This document shows positions 28,074-36,334 of a DNA stretch of 64,000 nucleotides, piece by piece. This DNA is from Rhodothermaceae bacterium Tc-Br11_B2g6_7. Its GTDB lineage: Bacteria; Bacteroidota; Rhodothermia; Rhodothermales; Salinibacteraceae. Each line of letters opens with the position of its first letter. Positions within the stretch are counted from its first letter, which is position 1. The notes under the pieces were generated by a model. That model was not told the DNA's origin, searched no databases, and saw nothing but the letters and a program-made list of their open reading frames with translations. The translations under genes were made by a program, and so were the position numbers. Location of the stretch: contig LKNB01000004.1 of NCBI GenBank assembly GCA_001564055.1, positions 1-64,000 on the forward strand, read 5' to 3'.

Positions 28074-28343
28074 TCAGGCCCCGAAAGCTATCGTTACAAG
28101 TGTGAGCATGATAAAAAGCACAGTGAGTCCCCAGTGCCCCTGTTTCAGCGGTGCGGGAGTGGGCGCGTTCGCCACTTTGTATCTGCACACCGTGACGCCC
28201 ACGATGAACCACCCGGAGAGCGCCACACCCCTCGCCGCAGACAGCCACCGCCCGTGCAGCACCTCACGGAGGACTACGACGAGCAGCCCCAGGCCCAGCA
28301 CGAGGCAGACGCCACCGGCAATACGCCACAGGATTGGTTGCAT
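28074..28343 (-). CDS. Small membrane protein, 89 residues
   Basis: The protein begins at the ATG at 28343 (MQPILWRIAGG). Three hydrophobic stretches are visible (about 5-24, 35-52 and 68-88), linked by short basic loops. No family is recognised. It is the last gene of a minus-strand run with AI-2E permease, WG-repeat lipoprotein and another small membrane protein, spaced 12-23 bases apart. Confidence 0.6.
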   Translation of the reverse strand: MQPILWRIAGGVCLVLGLGLLVVVLREVLHGRWLSAARGVALSGWFIVGVTVCRYKVANAPTPAPLKQGHWGLTVLFIMLTLVTIAFGA

Positions 28344-28366
28344 GGCTAAGGCTTTAGATGTGTTGA

Positions 28367-28615
28367 TCAGACCCGAAGCGCCAGCGTAGCCGCCACGAGC
28401 ACCACCGAGAGCCCTGCGAAGACCCACACCCAGCGTTGCAGCACAGCCGGCACCGGCTGATCTGCAGCCTCACGCCGGCGCTGCATCGCCAGCGTCATGA
28501 AGTAGCCCGTCATGGCCCCCATCGTAGCCGCGCGCAGCAGCGTGGCCTGCAGTAAGGCAACGGTGCCCAGCACAAAGCAAGCAAAGGCAGCAGCGAACAG
28601 CAGTTTGTAGCGCAT
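28367..28615 (-). CDS. Small membrane protein, 82 residues
   Basis: Two N-terminal hydrophobic segments (about 5-22 and 25-43), a basic loop with QRRREAADQPV and a C-terminal span (about 62-81) suggest three membrane passes. The pattern is faintly like ATP synthase subunit I/AtpZ-type small proteins, but no diagnostic motif is present. It begins 20 bases after the WG-repeat gene and ends 23 bases before the 89-residue gene, so it belongs to the same operon. Confidence 0.6.
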   Translation of the reverse strand: MRYKLLFAAAFACFVLGTVALLQATLLRAATMGAMTGYFMTLAMQRRREAADQPVPAVLQRWVWVFAGLSVVLVAATLALRV

Positions 28616-28635
28616 GGCAAAACGAGTAGAGGGGG

Positions 28636-29361
28636 TTATCGGGTCGGCTCCCAGACGTACGCGCCATCACGGTCGATGTAGCCGTAGCGGTCGTCGATCT
28701 GCACGAGGGCGATACCGCCCCGGAAGTCCCAGGCGCGGTCAAACTGAGGCTCGACCACCCAGTCGCCACTGGTGTCGATGTAGCCCCACTGGCCATCGAG
28801 GCGGACCCGGGCGCGGTCGTCGTGGAAGTGCCAGGCGCGGTCGAACTGGGGATCGATGACCACCTCCCCCGCCTCATCTGTATAGCCGTACTGCCCGTCG
28901 GTACGCACCAGCTCAAACGGCTGTGGGCGCTGCTCCTGCTGCGCCTCCAGCACGCCTGGGCTCAGCCGGAAGGTCGTTTCCACAACCGTTTCACCACGCG
29001 GGTCAATGTACAGCCACTGCTCATCCCGCTGCACCGGCGCAAGTCCACCTGAAAAGTGCCAGGCATCGTCGAATTGAGGCGCGATGACCATCTCCCCGGC
29101 CGTGTTGATGTAGCCATACTGGTCGTCTACCCGGACCAGGGCAAGGTTTTCTGAGAAGCTCCAGGCGCCATCGAACTGAGGCTCCACTTGCACCCGCCCC
29201 TGCCGGTCAATGTAGCCCCACTGTCCGTTCTGCACCACGGGTAGCAACGGAGCCGTGGTGGCCTCCGCCGGCGTCTCCACCGAGGCCTCCTCCGTCTCGC
29301 AGGCCGCGAGCAGTAGCAGAGGGAGCACGGCGAGGCCAAGCATCCGAATACGTAGAAGCAT
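28636..29361 (-). CDS. WG-repeat lipoprotein
   Basis: The 241-residue protein has lipobox LLAAC (Cys21) and then six WG (KWG) repeats of about 34 residues. Each has a core such as GQWGYIDRQGRVQVEPQFD followed by AWxF and a strand. Cores lie at roughly 47, 81, 114, 159, 193 and 227, and the third and fourth are separated by an insertion. WG repeats probably form a small beta-propeller-like surface for binding; no enzyme activity is known. It starts 12 bases after the AI-2E permease gene, suggesting an envelope complex. Confidence 0.85.
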   Translation of the reverse strand: MLLRIRMLGLAVLPLLLLAACETEEASVETPAEATTAPLLPVVQNGQWGYIDRQGRVQVEPQFDGAWSFSENLALVRVDDQYGYINTAGEMVIAPQFDDAWHFSGGLAPVQRDEQWLYIDPRGETVVETTFRLSPGVLEAQQEQRPQPFELVRTDGQYGYTDEAGEVVIDPQFDRAWHFHDDRARVRLDGQWGYIDTSGDWVVEPQFDRAWDFRGGIALVQIDDRYGYIDRDGAYVWEPTR

Positions 29362-29373
29362 GGAAAGAAGGAG

Positions 29374-30690
29374 CTATGGGTGGGAAGAACGAGAAGCGTC
29401 CGTAGCGTCGGGGGTAGCATCCGACGTCGCATCGGCTGGCGCCCCGTCGCCTTCAGCCGGCGCGTCGCTTGGGGCGTCCTCGATCGCAGTTTCCGATGCT
29501 GCCGAGGACCGGTCCCGCCCGCGCATCCGGTCGGCGATGTGCTCGCGGGCCGACTCGGGAAGCAGCTCGGCCATCTTGCGGGGTTTCTTGGCCGGCACAG
29601 GCGGGACGTTGTCGCCCAGCACGTCATTCACATAGATCATGCGGACGAGGATGACCCCGACCAGCGCCAGCGGGGTCGCCAAAATAACGCCGGGTAGCCC
29701 GAACAGCACACCAAAGATGACGGTGGCCGACAGCGTAAGCGCCGGTGGCAGCGACACCATTTTTTTCATGATGACGGGCACCATCACGTTGCTCTCCAGC
29801 TGCTGCACCACCACGTACACGATGAGCGCGTACAGCGCCATCAGCGGCCCCAGGGTAAACGCGATGAGAATACCGGGGACGGCTGCGGCTAAAGGGCCCA
29901 CAATGGGCACAAACTCAAACAGGCCGGCGATGAGGGCAAGGCCGCCGGCCAGCGGCACGCCGGCAATGGCCAGCCCGATACCCGTGAGCACGCCTACCAT
30001 CACCATCATGATAAACTGCCCCAGCAGCCACTGCCACAGGTTGGAGGTGACGGCCTGCACGATTTCCTCCGCGCGCTCGCGGCGGCCCTTCGGCACCAGC
30101 AGCACAATGCCCTGCCGGTACAGCCCTGGATTGATGGCCAGGTAGACGCCGAGTACAAGAGCGAAGAGGGTGTTGACCAGCGCGCCGATGGTGGTAGCGA
30201 AGGCACCGAAAAAGTTGGCCGCGAGGTCGCCGGCCCGGTCTACCAGTTGCTCAGGGTCGGGCGTCTGCTCAATGATCCACGGCCCCCACGGTTGTGCGCG
30301 AATCGACTCGATAGCCCGTTCGGTAGCCCCGGGCAGGCGCGCAGCCATCTCCTCAATTTGCGGTCCGACGCTGGGGGCAATGAGTGCCCCCAAGCCGCCG
30401 AGTAGCGCAAAGATGCCCACCAGCACGAGCGTTACCGATATCCCATCGCCAAGCTGAAACCGCGACCGGAGCGGACGGGCGACCCCACGCAGGAAGATCG
30501 CAAACAGCAGGCCGGCAAACACCACAAGCAGCACCTGCATGAGCTGCCAGAGCAGGATCAGCAGGAGCACGACCGATACGACGGTAGCGACCACAATCCA
30601 CGTCCGACGCGTGAACCCGGAGAACGGGCTCTCCTCGGGCGAAGAGGCATCAAGCTCAGACTCAGCGGATGTGTCAGCCGAAGCGGGCAT
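29374..30690 (-). CDS. AI-2E family transporter (permease), second copy
   Basis: This 438-residue PF01594 protein has paired N-terminal spans (WIVVATVVSVVLLLILLWQLMQVLLVVFAGLLFAIFL), a central soluble part and C-terminal spans with GVPLAGGLALIAGLFEFVPIVGP. The tail (about 375-438) is Ala/Ser/Asp-rich and probably disordered. The E-F-V-P-I-V-G-P motif replaces the L-N-L-I-P-T-L-G of the copy at 17.5 kb, so the two are distant paralogs and may carry different substrates. It heads a four-gene operon with the WG-repeat lipoprotein and two small membrane proteins. Confidence 0.88.
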   Translation of the reverse strand: MPASADTSAESELDASSPEESPFSGFTRRTWIVVATVVSVVLLLILLWQLMQVLLVVFAGLLFAIFLRGVARPLRSRFQLGDGISVTLVLVGIFALLGGLGALIAPSVGPQIEEMAARLPGATERAIESIRAQPWGPWIIEQTPDPEQLVDRAGDLAANFFGAFATTIGALVNTLFALVLGVYLAINPGLYRQGIVLLVPKGRRERAEEIVQAVTSNLWQWLLGQFIMMVMVGVLTGIGLAIAGVPLAGGLALIAGLFEFVPIVGPLAAAVPGILIAFTLGPLMALYALIVYVVVQQLESNVMVPVIMKKMVSLPPALTLSATVIFGVLFGLPGVILATPLALVGVILVRMIYVNDVLGDNVPPVPAKKPRKMAELLPESAREHIADRMRGRDRSSAASETAIEDAPSDAPAEGDGAPADATSDATPDATDASRSSHP

Positions 30691-31059
30691 GCGGCAGCAA
30701 GGACGGAGAAAAGCGGAAGATGGAGCGGTAATCCGCTGTTGCGCCCGTATCTACGCTGCGACGCGGGCGGCGTTGCATGGCGAACCGTTGCTCAGGCATG
30801 GATTCCGGAGGTCCCATCTGTTGCCTGAAGGCGAAAACGAGCAAACGGAGCAGGATGGTACGCATCAGCCGCAGGGGCGTCCATGGGGCCCATGCACGCC
30901 TGGACGTGCCCAAGAGGCTTCCGATAGGCATCCGCTACCCAACAGCCGGCCACTGTCACGTATTGGCTAAATCGCCGGTCTACCCAAACGAACCTGGGGT
31001 ACGCAGGTTAAGCGATATAGAAGTGCTCAGGCCACAGTCCTCCGTCCCCGTTGCGACCC
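30691..31059. other. Divergent intergenic region, no gene seen
   Basis: These 369 bases separate the AI-2E operon from the DUF4864-like gene. Short open frames here lack family features. Only a small hairpin (AGCGG-TAAT-CCGCT near 30724-30737) was noticed. Two divergent promoters are expected. Confidence 0.45.
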
Positions 31060-31596
31060 ATGCGTTGCCTCCGCGTCTTCCCCGCTGCAGTGATCCTTGT
31101 GCTATACCTGGGCGCCCTGGAACCGCCTCCATCTACCTCGACTATCCCTGCTGCCATGTCTTTGCCTTCTGATTCACTGCCGGCGCCGTCTCCTGAGTGG
31201 TCACCCCGTGAGGTCGTGCAGGTGCAAGTGGAAGCTCTCGCGGCCAATGACGAGCCGTACGCAGATGCCGGGATCGAGGCTGCATTTAACTTCGCCTCCC
31301 CCGCGAATAAGCGCGCCACCGGCCCACTGGAGCGCTTCCGGACGTTGTTCGACACAGCAGCCTACGCCCCGATGATTGACCATGTAGGCGCCACGTATAG
31401 CACCGTGCAGGTGGATGGCCGTGTTGCGCAGATGGGGGTACTGCTCACCACAGCGGAGGGGGATCGGGTGGGCTATCTGTTTCGCCTGTCAAAGCAGACC
31501 GAAGCGCCCTACACAGATTGCTGGATGACTGATGCGGTGACGCGTGTAGCGGTGGGCGACGTCCGCAGCCAGATGACAAACGGGCAGAAGACGTGA
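31060..31596 (+). CDS. DUF4864-like secreted protein
   Basis: The 178-residue protein starts with an N-terminal hydrophobic signal ([15 protein letters not shown]). The mature part begins [35 protein letters not shown], the layout of DUF4864, an NTF2-like fold common in bacterial envelopes and plant chloroplast proteins. The family has GI-x-x-x-(Y/F)-x-F-A-S-P-x-N, which is visible here. The ATG at 31060 is preferred over a TTG three codons upstream. No operon partner is apparent; metE converges from the other side, 51 bases away. Confidence 0.7.
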   Translation: MRCLRVFPAAVILVLYLGALEPPPSTSTIPAAMSLPSDSLPAPSPEWSPREVVQVQVEALAANDEPYADAGIEAAFNFASPANKRATGPLERFRTLFDTAAYAPMIDHVGATYSTVQVDGRVAQMGVLLTTAEGDRVGYLFRLSKQTEAPYTDCWMTDAVTRVAVGDVRSQMTNGQKT

Positions 31597-31647
31597 GCAG
31601 AGGCTGGGGACGCGTGGCGCTTCCCTTGCCGTAACACGCACGGCAAC

Positions 31648-33963
31648 TTACGCTGCAATGGGCTCGCGCAGATTGCGGGCCGCCTGCACCATGTTGGTCA
31701 GCGCAGGCTTCACCTCCACCCAGCGGCGGGTCTTGAGGCCACAGTCAGGGTTGACCCAGAGCTGCTCGGCATCCAGCACGTCGAGCGCCTTCCGGAGGAG
31801 CGTCTCGATCTCCTCTACGGAGGGTACGCGCGGCGAGTGGATATCGTAGACGCCCGGCCCGATTTCATTTGGGTAGTCGAACGCATCAAACGCGTCCAGC
31901 AGCTCCATATCAGAGCGCGAGGCTTCGATGGAGATCACGTCGGCATCCATTGCGGCAATGGATTCGATGGTCTCGTTGAAGGCCGAGTAGCACATGTGCG
32001 TGTGGATCTGCGTGGCATCGGCGGCGCCTGCTGAGGCCAGCCGGAAACACTCCACGGCCCAGTCGAGGTACGCGCCTGCGTCAGCCTCCCGTAGCGGTAG
32101 TCCTTCGCGGAAGGCCGGCTCATCAATCTGAATGGCTCGGATCCCCGCGGCTTCGAGGTCGGCTACCTCATCGCGGATGGCGAGCGCGATCTGCCGGCAG
32201 GTGGCGGCCCGCGGCTGATCGTCGCGCACGAAGGACCACTGCAGAATCGTCACGGGGCCTGTTAGCATGCCCTTCACCGGCTGCTCGGTGCACGACTGCG
32301 CATACGCCAGCCACCGCACGGTCATGGGCTCAGGACGCGCTACGTCGCCGTAGATCACGGGCGGCCGCACGCAGCGGGTGCCATAGCTTTGCACCCAGCC
32401 GTGCTCGGTGAAGAGGATGCCGGTCATCTGCTGGCCGAAGTACTCGACCATGTCGCTCCGCTCTGGCTCGCCATGCACCAACACGTCCAGCCCGATCTCT
32501 TCTTGCACCGCCAGCGTGTCGGCGATGGTGTTCTCCAGGAACGCCTCGTACGCCGCTGTCGATAGATCGCCGCGGTTGTGGGCGGCGCGCTTCTTCCGGA
32601 CCTCGCTGGTCTGCGGAAACGAGCCGATGGTGGTGGTCGGCAGCAGCGGCAGGTCCAGATGCTCTTGCTGCAGCACCCGGCGCTTTGCGTGCGGATGGTC
32701 CCGGCGCTTCATCGCGGGCGTGATGCCAGCCAGGCGCTGCTGCACTGTCGGATTGTGGATGCGGTCAGAGGAGGCCCGGCTGGCCCGCGTGGCCCGGCTG
32801 GCGTCCACCAGCTCCTGCACCGCGGGCGTCTCGCCATTCCCCATGGCCGCCAACGCAGCCACCTCTTCCAGCTTCTGTACCGCGAAGGCCAGCCACGGAC
32901 GCATCTCATCGTCGAGGGTTGATTCGGTCTGAAGGTCGACGGGCACGTGCAGAAGCGCACACGACGGACCCACTTGCACGCGATCCACGCCCAGCGCATC
33001 CACTGCCTGCTGTACCGTGTCGTGTAGCGCATCCAGGTCCGCCCGCCATACGTTGCGGCCGTCGATCAACCCGAGGGAGAGCTGCATGGTCTCCGGAACG
33101 TGAGCCAGCGCATCCGCGAGCTGCTCCGGCGCCCGCACCAGATCCAGATGCACCGACTGCACGGGCAGGTCGAACGCCGTTGCCATGTTTTCGCCCAGCG
33201 GCCCGAAGTACGTCGTCAGCGCCAGGTCGATCTCAGCGGCATCCGAAAGCACCTCATACGCCGTGCGGAAGGCTGCGCGTTCTCCATCCGACAGGTCCAT
33301 CACCAGATGCGGCTCATCCAACTGAACGGCCGTGGCCCCCGCATCTGCCAGTTGCTGCAGCACCTCAGCGTAAACCGGCAGTAGCGCGTCCAGCAGGTCG
33401 AGCACCTCAGCCTCGGGCTGGTGCATCTTGCCCAGCAGCAGAAACGACACGGGCCCCAGCAGTACCGGACGCGTGCCGATGCCGGCCTCGCGGGCCTCGG
33501 TGTACGCATCCACCGCCTTGGTCGTGGACAGTGCAAACGTCTGCCCTGCCTCAAACTCGGGCACGATGTAGTGATAGTTTGTATCGTACCACTTGGTCAT
33601 CTCCATCGCCGGCACCCCCGTGCCGTCGATGCCCTCAGCGTCGATCTCCCGCTCCTGCAGGCCCCGAGCCATGGCGAAGTAGGTGTCGAGGTCTACCATG
33701 TCGCCCTCCCATCCAAAACGCGGCGGCACCGCACCAACCATCGCAATGGTGTCGAGCACCTGATCGTAGAACGAAAAGTCGTTGGACGGGACGTAGTCAA
33801 TCCCGGCCTGCTGCTGTTGCGTCCAATGGCGTAAACGTAACGTGCGCGCCGTCTCGTGCAGATCAGCCCGAGAGGCATCGCCTGCCCAGTACGCCTCGAC
33901 GGCCTTCTTCAGCTCGCGGTGGGCACCAATGCGTGGAAAACCAAGGGTTGAGGTCGTAATCAT
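31648..33963 (-). CDS. metE: Cobalamin-independent methionine synthase
   Basis: The 771-residue enzyme transfers the methyl group of methyltetrahydrofolate-triglutamate to homocysteine. The start at 33963 gives the family N-terminus TTSTLGFPRIGAHRELKKA. Zinc and catalytic features are in the C-terminal barrel: HTHMCYSAFNE (His and Cys ligands), a Glu in ISIEASRSDMELL, and the last Cys in WVNPDCGLKTR. TTTIGSFPQTSEVR marks the start of the second barrel. Length is typical. A structured-looking leader lies at 34004-34072, about 40 bases before the start codon. Confidence 0.96.
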   Translation of the reverse strand: MITTSTLGFPRIGAHRELKKAVEAYWAGDASRADLHETARTLRLRHWTQQQQAGIDYVPSNDFSFYDQVLDTIAMVGAVPPRFGWEGDMVDLDTYFAMARGLQEREIDAEGIDGTGVPAMEMTKWYDTNYHYIVPEFEAGQTFALSTTKAVDAYTEAREAGIGTRPVLLGPVSFLLLGKMHQPEAEVLDLLDALLPVYAEVLQQLADAGATAVQLDEPHLVMDLSDGERAAFRTAYEVLSDAAEIDLALTTYFGPLGENMATAFDLPVQSVHLDLVRAPEQLADALAHVPETMQLSLGLIDGRNVWRADLDALHDTVQQAVDALGVDRVQVGPSCALLHVPVDLQTESTLDDEMRPWLAFAVQKLEEVAALAAMGNGETPAVQELVDASRATRASRASSDRIHNPTVQQRLAGITPAMKRRDHPHAKRRVLQQEHLDLPLLPTTTIGSFPQTSEVRKKRAAHNRGDLSTAAYEAFLENTIADTLAVQEEIGLDVLVHGEPERSDMVEYFGQQMTGILFTEHGWVQSYGTRCVRPPVIYGDVARPEPMTVRWLAYAQSCTEQPVKGMLTGPVTILQWSFVRDDQPRAATCRQIALAIRDEVADLEAAGIRAIQIDEPAFREGLPLREADAGAYLDWAVECFRLASAGAADATQIHTHMCYSAFNETIESIAAMDADVISIEASRSDMELLDAFDAFDYPNEIGPGVYDIHSPRVPSVEEIETLLRKALDVLDAEQLWVNPDCGLKTRRWVEVKPALTNMVQAARNLREPIAA

Positions 33964-34618
33964 AGAGCGTAGCGGTAAAGCGTGCAGTAGAGGACACAAG
34001 AAGATGATGCGGATCTGGGGCAGCCTGACGCAGGCAGCCGCCCGGATGGCGCGCGGGGGGATGCCGCATCATTAGGAAGCGACGTATGGAACGGGCGGTG
34101 CAGAAGCGATGGCCATAGCGTGCGTATCAGTCAGGCGATTGATGTCCATGCGCCGACATGCGCAGGAGACTAACACGCGAGCGAATGAGCCACTGACGCA
34201 TCTGCCGTGGCATCGGGCCATCGGAAGACGTGTGTATAGCGGGCCATTCAGATCGTGCGTCCCAGGAGCGCGTGGGGCGCGATGAATAACCAGGGGCTGT
34301 CCGTGAGTGATCGCTCGCTAAGCAGGCATGCGGACTGTTACCGTTGCGCGACAGTGCCGGAGTTCCACCGGGCTTCCCCTGAGACGCCAGATGCGAAAAC
34401 AGCTTCTTTCGCAGCGCCGGCCGCTGCGCCACGACAGCACAGCCTTAGCGAGAACAATGTTGTTTACACCCACAATAGTGTGCAGCGCAAGACCTGTCAA
34501 CCATGCGGGATGCTGCGACCCGGTGATTACACGGTCATTGCATTCGGTACCGGCAGCCGGCCCCGTTCCCCCCATCCGCACGTCCACAGCACGGATAAAA
34601 GCGCACAGCCCGCACAAC
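33964..34618. other. Large intergenic region between metE and the Uma2 gene
   Basis: This is 655 bases with no gene I can support. The first 110 bases hold the metE leader structure (34004-34072). The rest has only short frames without family features, one of which runs 300 bases on the minus strand (34318-34617). It may be the remains of a lost gene, but no recognisable fragment is seen. Confidence 0.45.
34004..34072 (-). promoter_or_regulatory. Structured leader candidate upstream of metE
   Basis: Perfect 9-base arms, ATGATGCGG (34004-34012) and CCGCATCAT (34064-34072), enclose an inner stem. The inner stem has GGGC 34018-34021 with GCCC 34040-34043, and CCTG 34024-34027 with CAGG 34031-34034. 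Its place 41-109 bases upstream of the metE start suggests a 5'-UTR element such as a riboswitch or attenuator, or a dyad operator. It does not fit the SAM-I, SAM-II, SAH or cobalamin consensus that I know. Confidence 0.4.
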
Positions 34619-35197
34619 CTAAAACAACGTCGCGATCTCCAGGCTGAATCCTTCGATCACTGCCGACAGTGCCGTGCCCGTCTCCACCACACGGGCCTGC
34701 TGCTGAAAGCCTGCGTCTGTGTTGGTATGCACTTCCACCGCCTGCGTCTCCGGGTCGATCGTCCAATACTCCCGCACCCCGTGCTGTTCGTACAGCCGTT
34801 TTTTGATACCGACGTCCCGGTGGCCGGTGGATGGCGAGAAAATCTCCGCTACCACATCCGGCGCGCCGTTGATGCGCTGCGCCCCGATAATCTCCCGCCG
34901 CGCCTCCGCAATATAGAGAACGTCGGGCTGCACGGTGGTGGCGTCCGAGAGGTACACGTCCATCGGCGCAATAAGCACCTCCCCGTTGTTCTCTTGGTCG
35001 ATATGGTGCTGCATCGACACAGCCAGACGCAGCAAGATTCGTTGATGAAGGGAAGAAGGCGAAGGGGCCATGACGAGGTCACCCGCGATGAGTTCGTAGG
35101 GGGCGCCCTCGGGGAGTTGGGCGTAATCGGCGTACGTGTAGCGCTCCTTTTCTGGGACGGGGAGTGCCGTTGCCTCGGGGGAGGATGTCGATTGCAT
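34619..35197 (-). CDS. Uma2 family PD-(D/E)xK nuclease-like protein
   Basis: The 191-residue protein starts at 35197 (MQSTSSPEA). The Uma2/DUF820 order is complete: YADYAQLPEGAPYELIAGDLVMAPSPSSLHQRI, then VQPDVLYIAEARR with the catalytic-type Asp, GAPDVVAEIFSPSTGHRD with the Glu, and KKRLYEQHGVREYWTIDPE with the Lys. The restriction-endonuclease-like core therefore looks intact. The family is abundant as scattered single genes, and its biological role is unclear. It lies alone next to a 655-base non-coding stretch, which suits a mobile or accessory origin. Confidence 0.85.
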   Translation of the reverse strand: MQSTSSPEATALPVPEKERYTYADYAQLPEGAPYELIAGDLVMAPSPSSLHQRILLRLAVSMQHHIDQENNGEVLIAPMDVYLSDATTVQPDVLYIAEARREIIGAQRINGAPDVVAEIFSPSTGHRDVGIKKRLYEQHGVREYWTIDPETQAVEVHTNTDAGFQQQARVVETGTALSAVIEGFSLEIATLF

Positions 35198-35367
35198 GAC
35201 GATAACCGGATGGCAAAAAGACACTGGGCGTATGCATAATGCTGTAATACCCTACAGCTTCATCATACGCCGTGGGAGGTCCATGTATCCACAGCAGACA
35301 CCGAAGCCGATGCCGACAGGCCGCCTGAAACCTCCCTGTGGCCTCGCGTACAAGGCCCTGCCTGTTT

Positions 35368-35383
35368 ATCGTACAGACTCGAT
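35368..35383. promoter_or_regulatory. ArsR operator candidate 1 (before arsR)
   Basis: ATCG-N8-CGAT, with arms extending to TATCG/CGATA, ends 6 bases before the arsR start codon. The same spaced half-sites recur at 36208-36223 and 36290-36305, all within the ars cluster. Its position over the start region fits autorepression and suggests a very short mRNA leader. Confidence 0.6.
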
Positions 35384-35389
35384 ACGTTT

Positions 35390-35725
35390 ATGCCTACCAA
35401 GGCCCGCCTGTTTGACCCTGCCCTTGCCCAGCTTGCCGATCAGTTGAAGGCCCTATCCCACCCGGCGCGCCTGTCTATTTTGCAGATCTTGGCCGAGCGC
35501 TCCTCCTGCATCTGCGGCGAGGTCGTGGACGACTTGCCGCTGGCGCAGGCTACGGTCTCCCGCCACCTGAAGGTGCTAAAGGAAGCCGGGCTGGTCGAAG
35601 GCACTGTGGAAGGCCCCCGGGTGTGCTACTGCCTCAACACAGAAGCCGTAGCCGCCCTCTCCGATCATCTCGGCGATTTCTTCGACGACGTACTGGCGCA
35701 GGCCCCCACTTCCATCGACTGCTGA
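35390..35725 (+). CDS. arsR: ArsR/SmtB family arsenic-responsive repressor
   Basis: The 111-residue winged-helix repressor has LADQLKALSHPARLSILQIL followed by a Cys pair in SSCICGEVV (Cys-Ile-Cys), the classical arsenite-sensing position at the start of the recognition module. The recognition helix carries LAQATVSRHLKVLKEAGLV and a wing VEGPRVCYCLN follows. Two further Cys lie in the wing and one at the C-terminus. Binding of As(III) should release it from DNA. It heads arsR-arsC and then arsD-arsA, with palindromic sites before arsR and before arsD. Confidence 0.92.
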   Translation: MPTKARLFDPALAQLADQLKALSHPARLSILQILAERSSCICGEVVDDLPLAQATVSRHLKVLKEAGLVEGTVEGPRVCYCLNTEAVAALSDHLGDFFDDVLAQAPTSIDC

Positions 35726-35735
35726 CCCCATTCCC

Positions 35736-36194
35736 ATGAGCACTTCCGCTTCCGCTCCTTCGCAAGAAAAGCCGTCCGTGCTGTTTGTCTGCACCCACAA
35801 CTCGGCCCGGTCCCAGATGGCTGAGGGGCTGCTGCGCGACCGCTGGGGCGATCAGTACCAGGTCTACAGCGCCGGCACCGAGCGCACCCACGTCCGGCCC
35901 CATGCCATCGCTGCGCTGAAGGAACAGGGCATCGACATCTCGAACCACTCGTCCAAGACGGTAGATGACCTTGATGTGGAGACCTTCGACTACGTGGTCA
36001 CCGTCTGCGACAACGCCCGCGACAACTGCCCCTACGTGCCGGCGCGGCGCGCTAACGTCCATCACAGCTTTGACGACCCCTCGCGGGTAGAGGGCTCGGA
36101 CGACGAAAAAATGGAGGCCTTCCGGCGCGTACGAAATGAAATCGACGACTGGATCGAGCGCCAGTTCGATCCCAACGTGCAGCCCGCCGGATAG
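35736..36194 (+). CDS. arsC: Thioredoxin-type arsenate reductase (low-Mr phosphatase fold)
   Basis: The 152-residue enzyme reduces As(V) to As(III). It has the P-loop CTHNSARS (CX5R, Cys about 19) and the redox Cys pair in VTVCDNARDNCP (about 91 and 98), the mark of the thioredoxin-coupled ArsC family. Later the conserved HHSFDDPSR region appears. It begins 10 bases after arsR, so the two are co-transcribed. Its product arsenite would be handed to ArsD/ArsA. Confidence 0.93.
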   Translation: MSTSASAPSQEKPSVLFVCTHNSARSQMAEGLLRDRWGDQYQVYSAGTERTHVRPHAIAALKEQGIDISNHSSKTVDDLDVETFDYVVTVCDNARDNCPYVPARRANVHHSFDDPSRVEGSDDEKMEAFRRVRNEIDDWIERQFDPNVQPAG

Positions 36195-36204
36195 GCGCGG
36201 GACC

Positions 36205-36226
36205 TTCATCGCATACATGCGATGAA
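36205..36226. promoter_or_regulatory. ArsR operator candidate 2 (after arsC)
   Basis: A perfect 10-base palindrome (TTCATCGCAT-AC-ATGCGATGAA) begins 11 bases after the arsC stop. It contains ATCG-N8-CGAT at 36208-36223, the same core as the site before arsR. No T-run follows, so an operator is preferred over a terminator. Confidence 0.6.
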
Positions 36227-36285
36227 TAGGGAATGAAGTAAACCGGCGGCTGGAACGCACCCCGTGCCAGCAGTAGAAGAGGTTG

Positions 36286-36309
36286 CATTATCGCAATAGT
36301 GCGATGATG
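36286..36309. promoter_or_regulatory. ArsR operator candidate 3 (before arsD)
   Basis: CATTATCGCA-ATAG-TGCGATGATG is a near-perfect palindrome with one mismatch per arm. Its core ATCG-N8-CGAT is at 36290-36305, about 30 bases before the arsD start. With the site 80 bases upstream it suggests a second ArsR-controlled promoter for arsD-arsA. Confidence 0.6.
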
Positions 36310-36334
36310 GTTTTCTCACCAACCTCCTGTGCTC

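Noticed and set aside
30674-30931. 85-codon minus-strand frame upstream of the AI-2E operon
   Set aside because: Composition is Arg-rich without motif or signal, and it overlaps the start of the permease gene.
34004-34072. Assignment of the metE leader to SAM-I, SAM-II, SAH or cobalamin riboswitch
   Set aside because: None of the conserved core sequences I know for these classes could be found; only the stems are evident.
34328-35239. 303-codon plus-strand frame across the metE–Uma2 gap
   Set aside because: It overlaps the well-supported Uma2 gene antisense and has no family features in the non-overlapping part.
36205-36226. Perfect palindrome after arsC read as a terminator
   Set aside because: No T-run follows, and its core matches two other sites in the ars cluster, so an operator is more likely.
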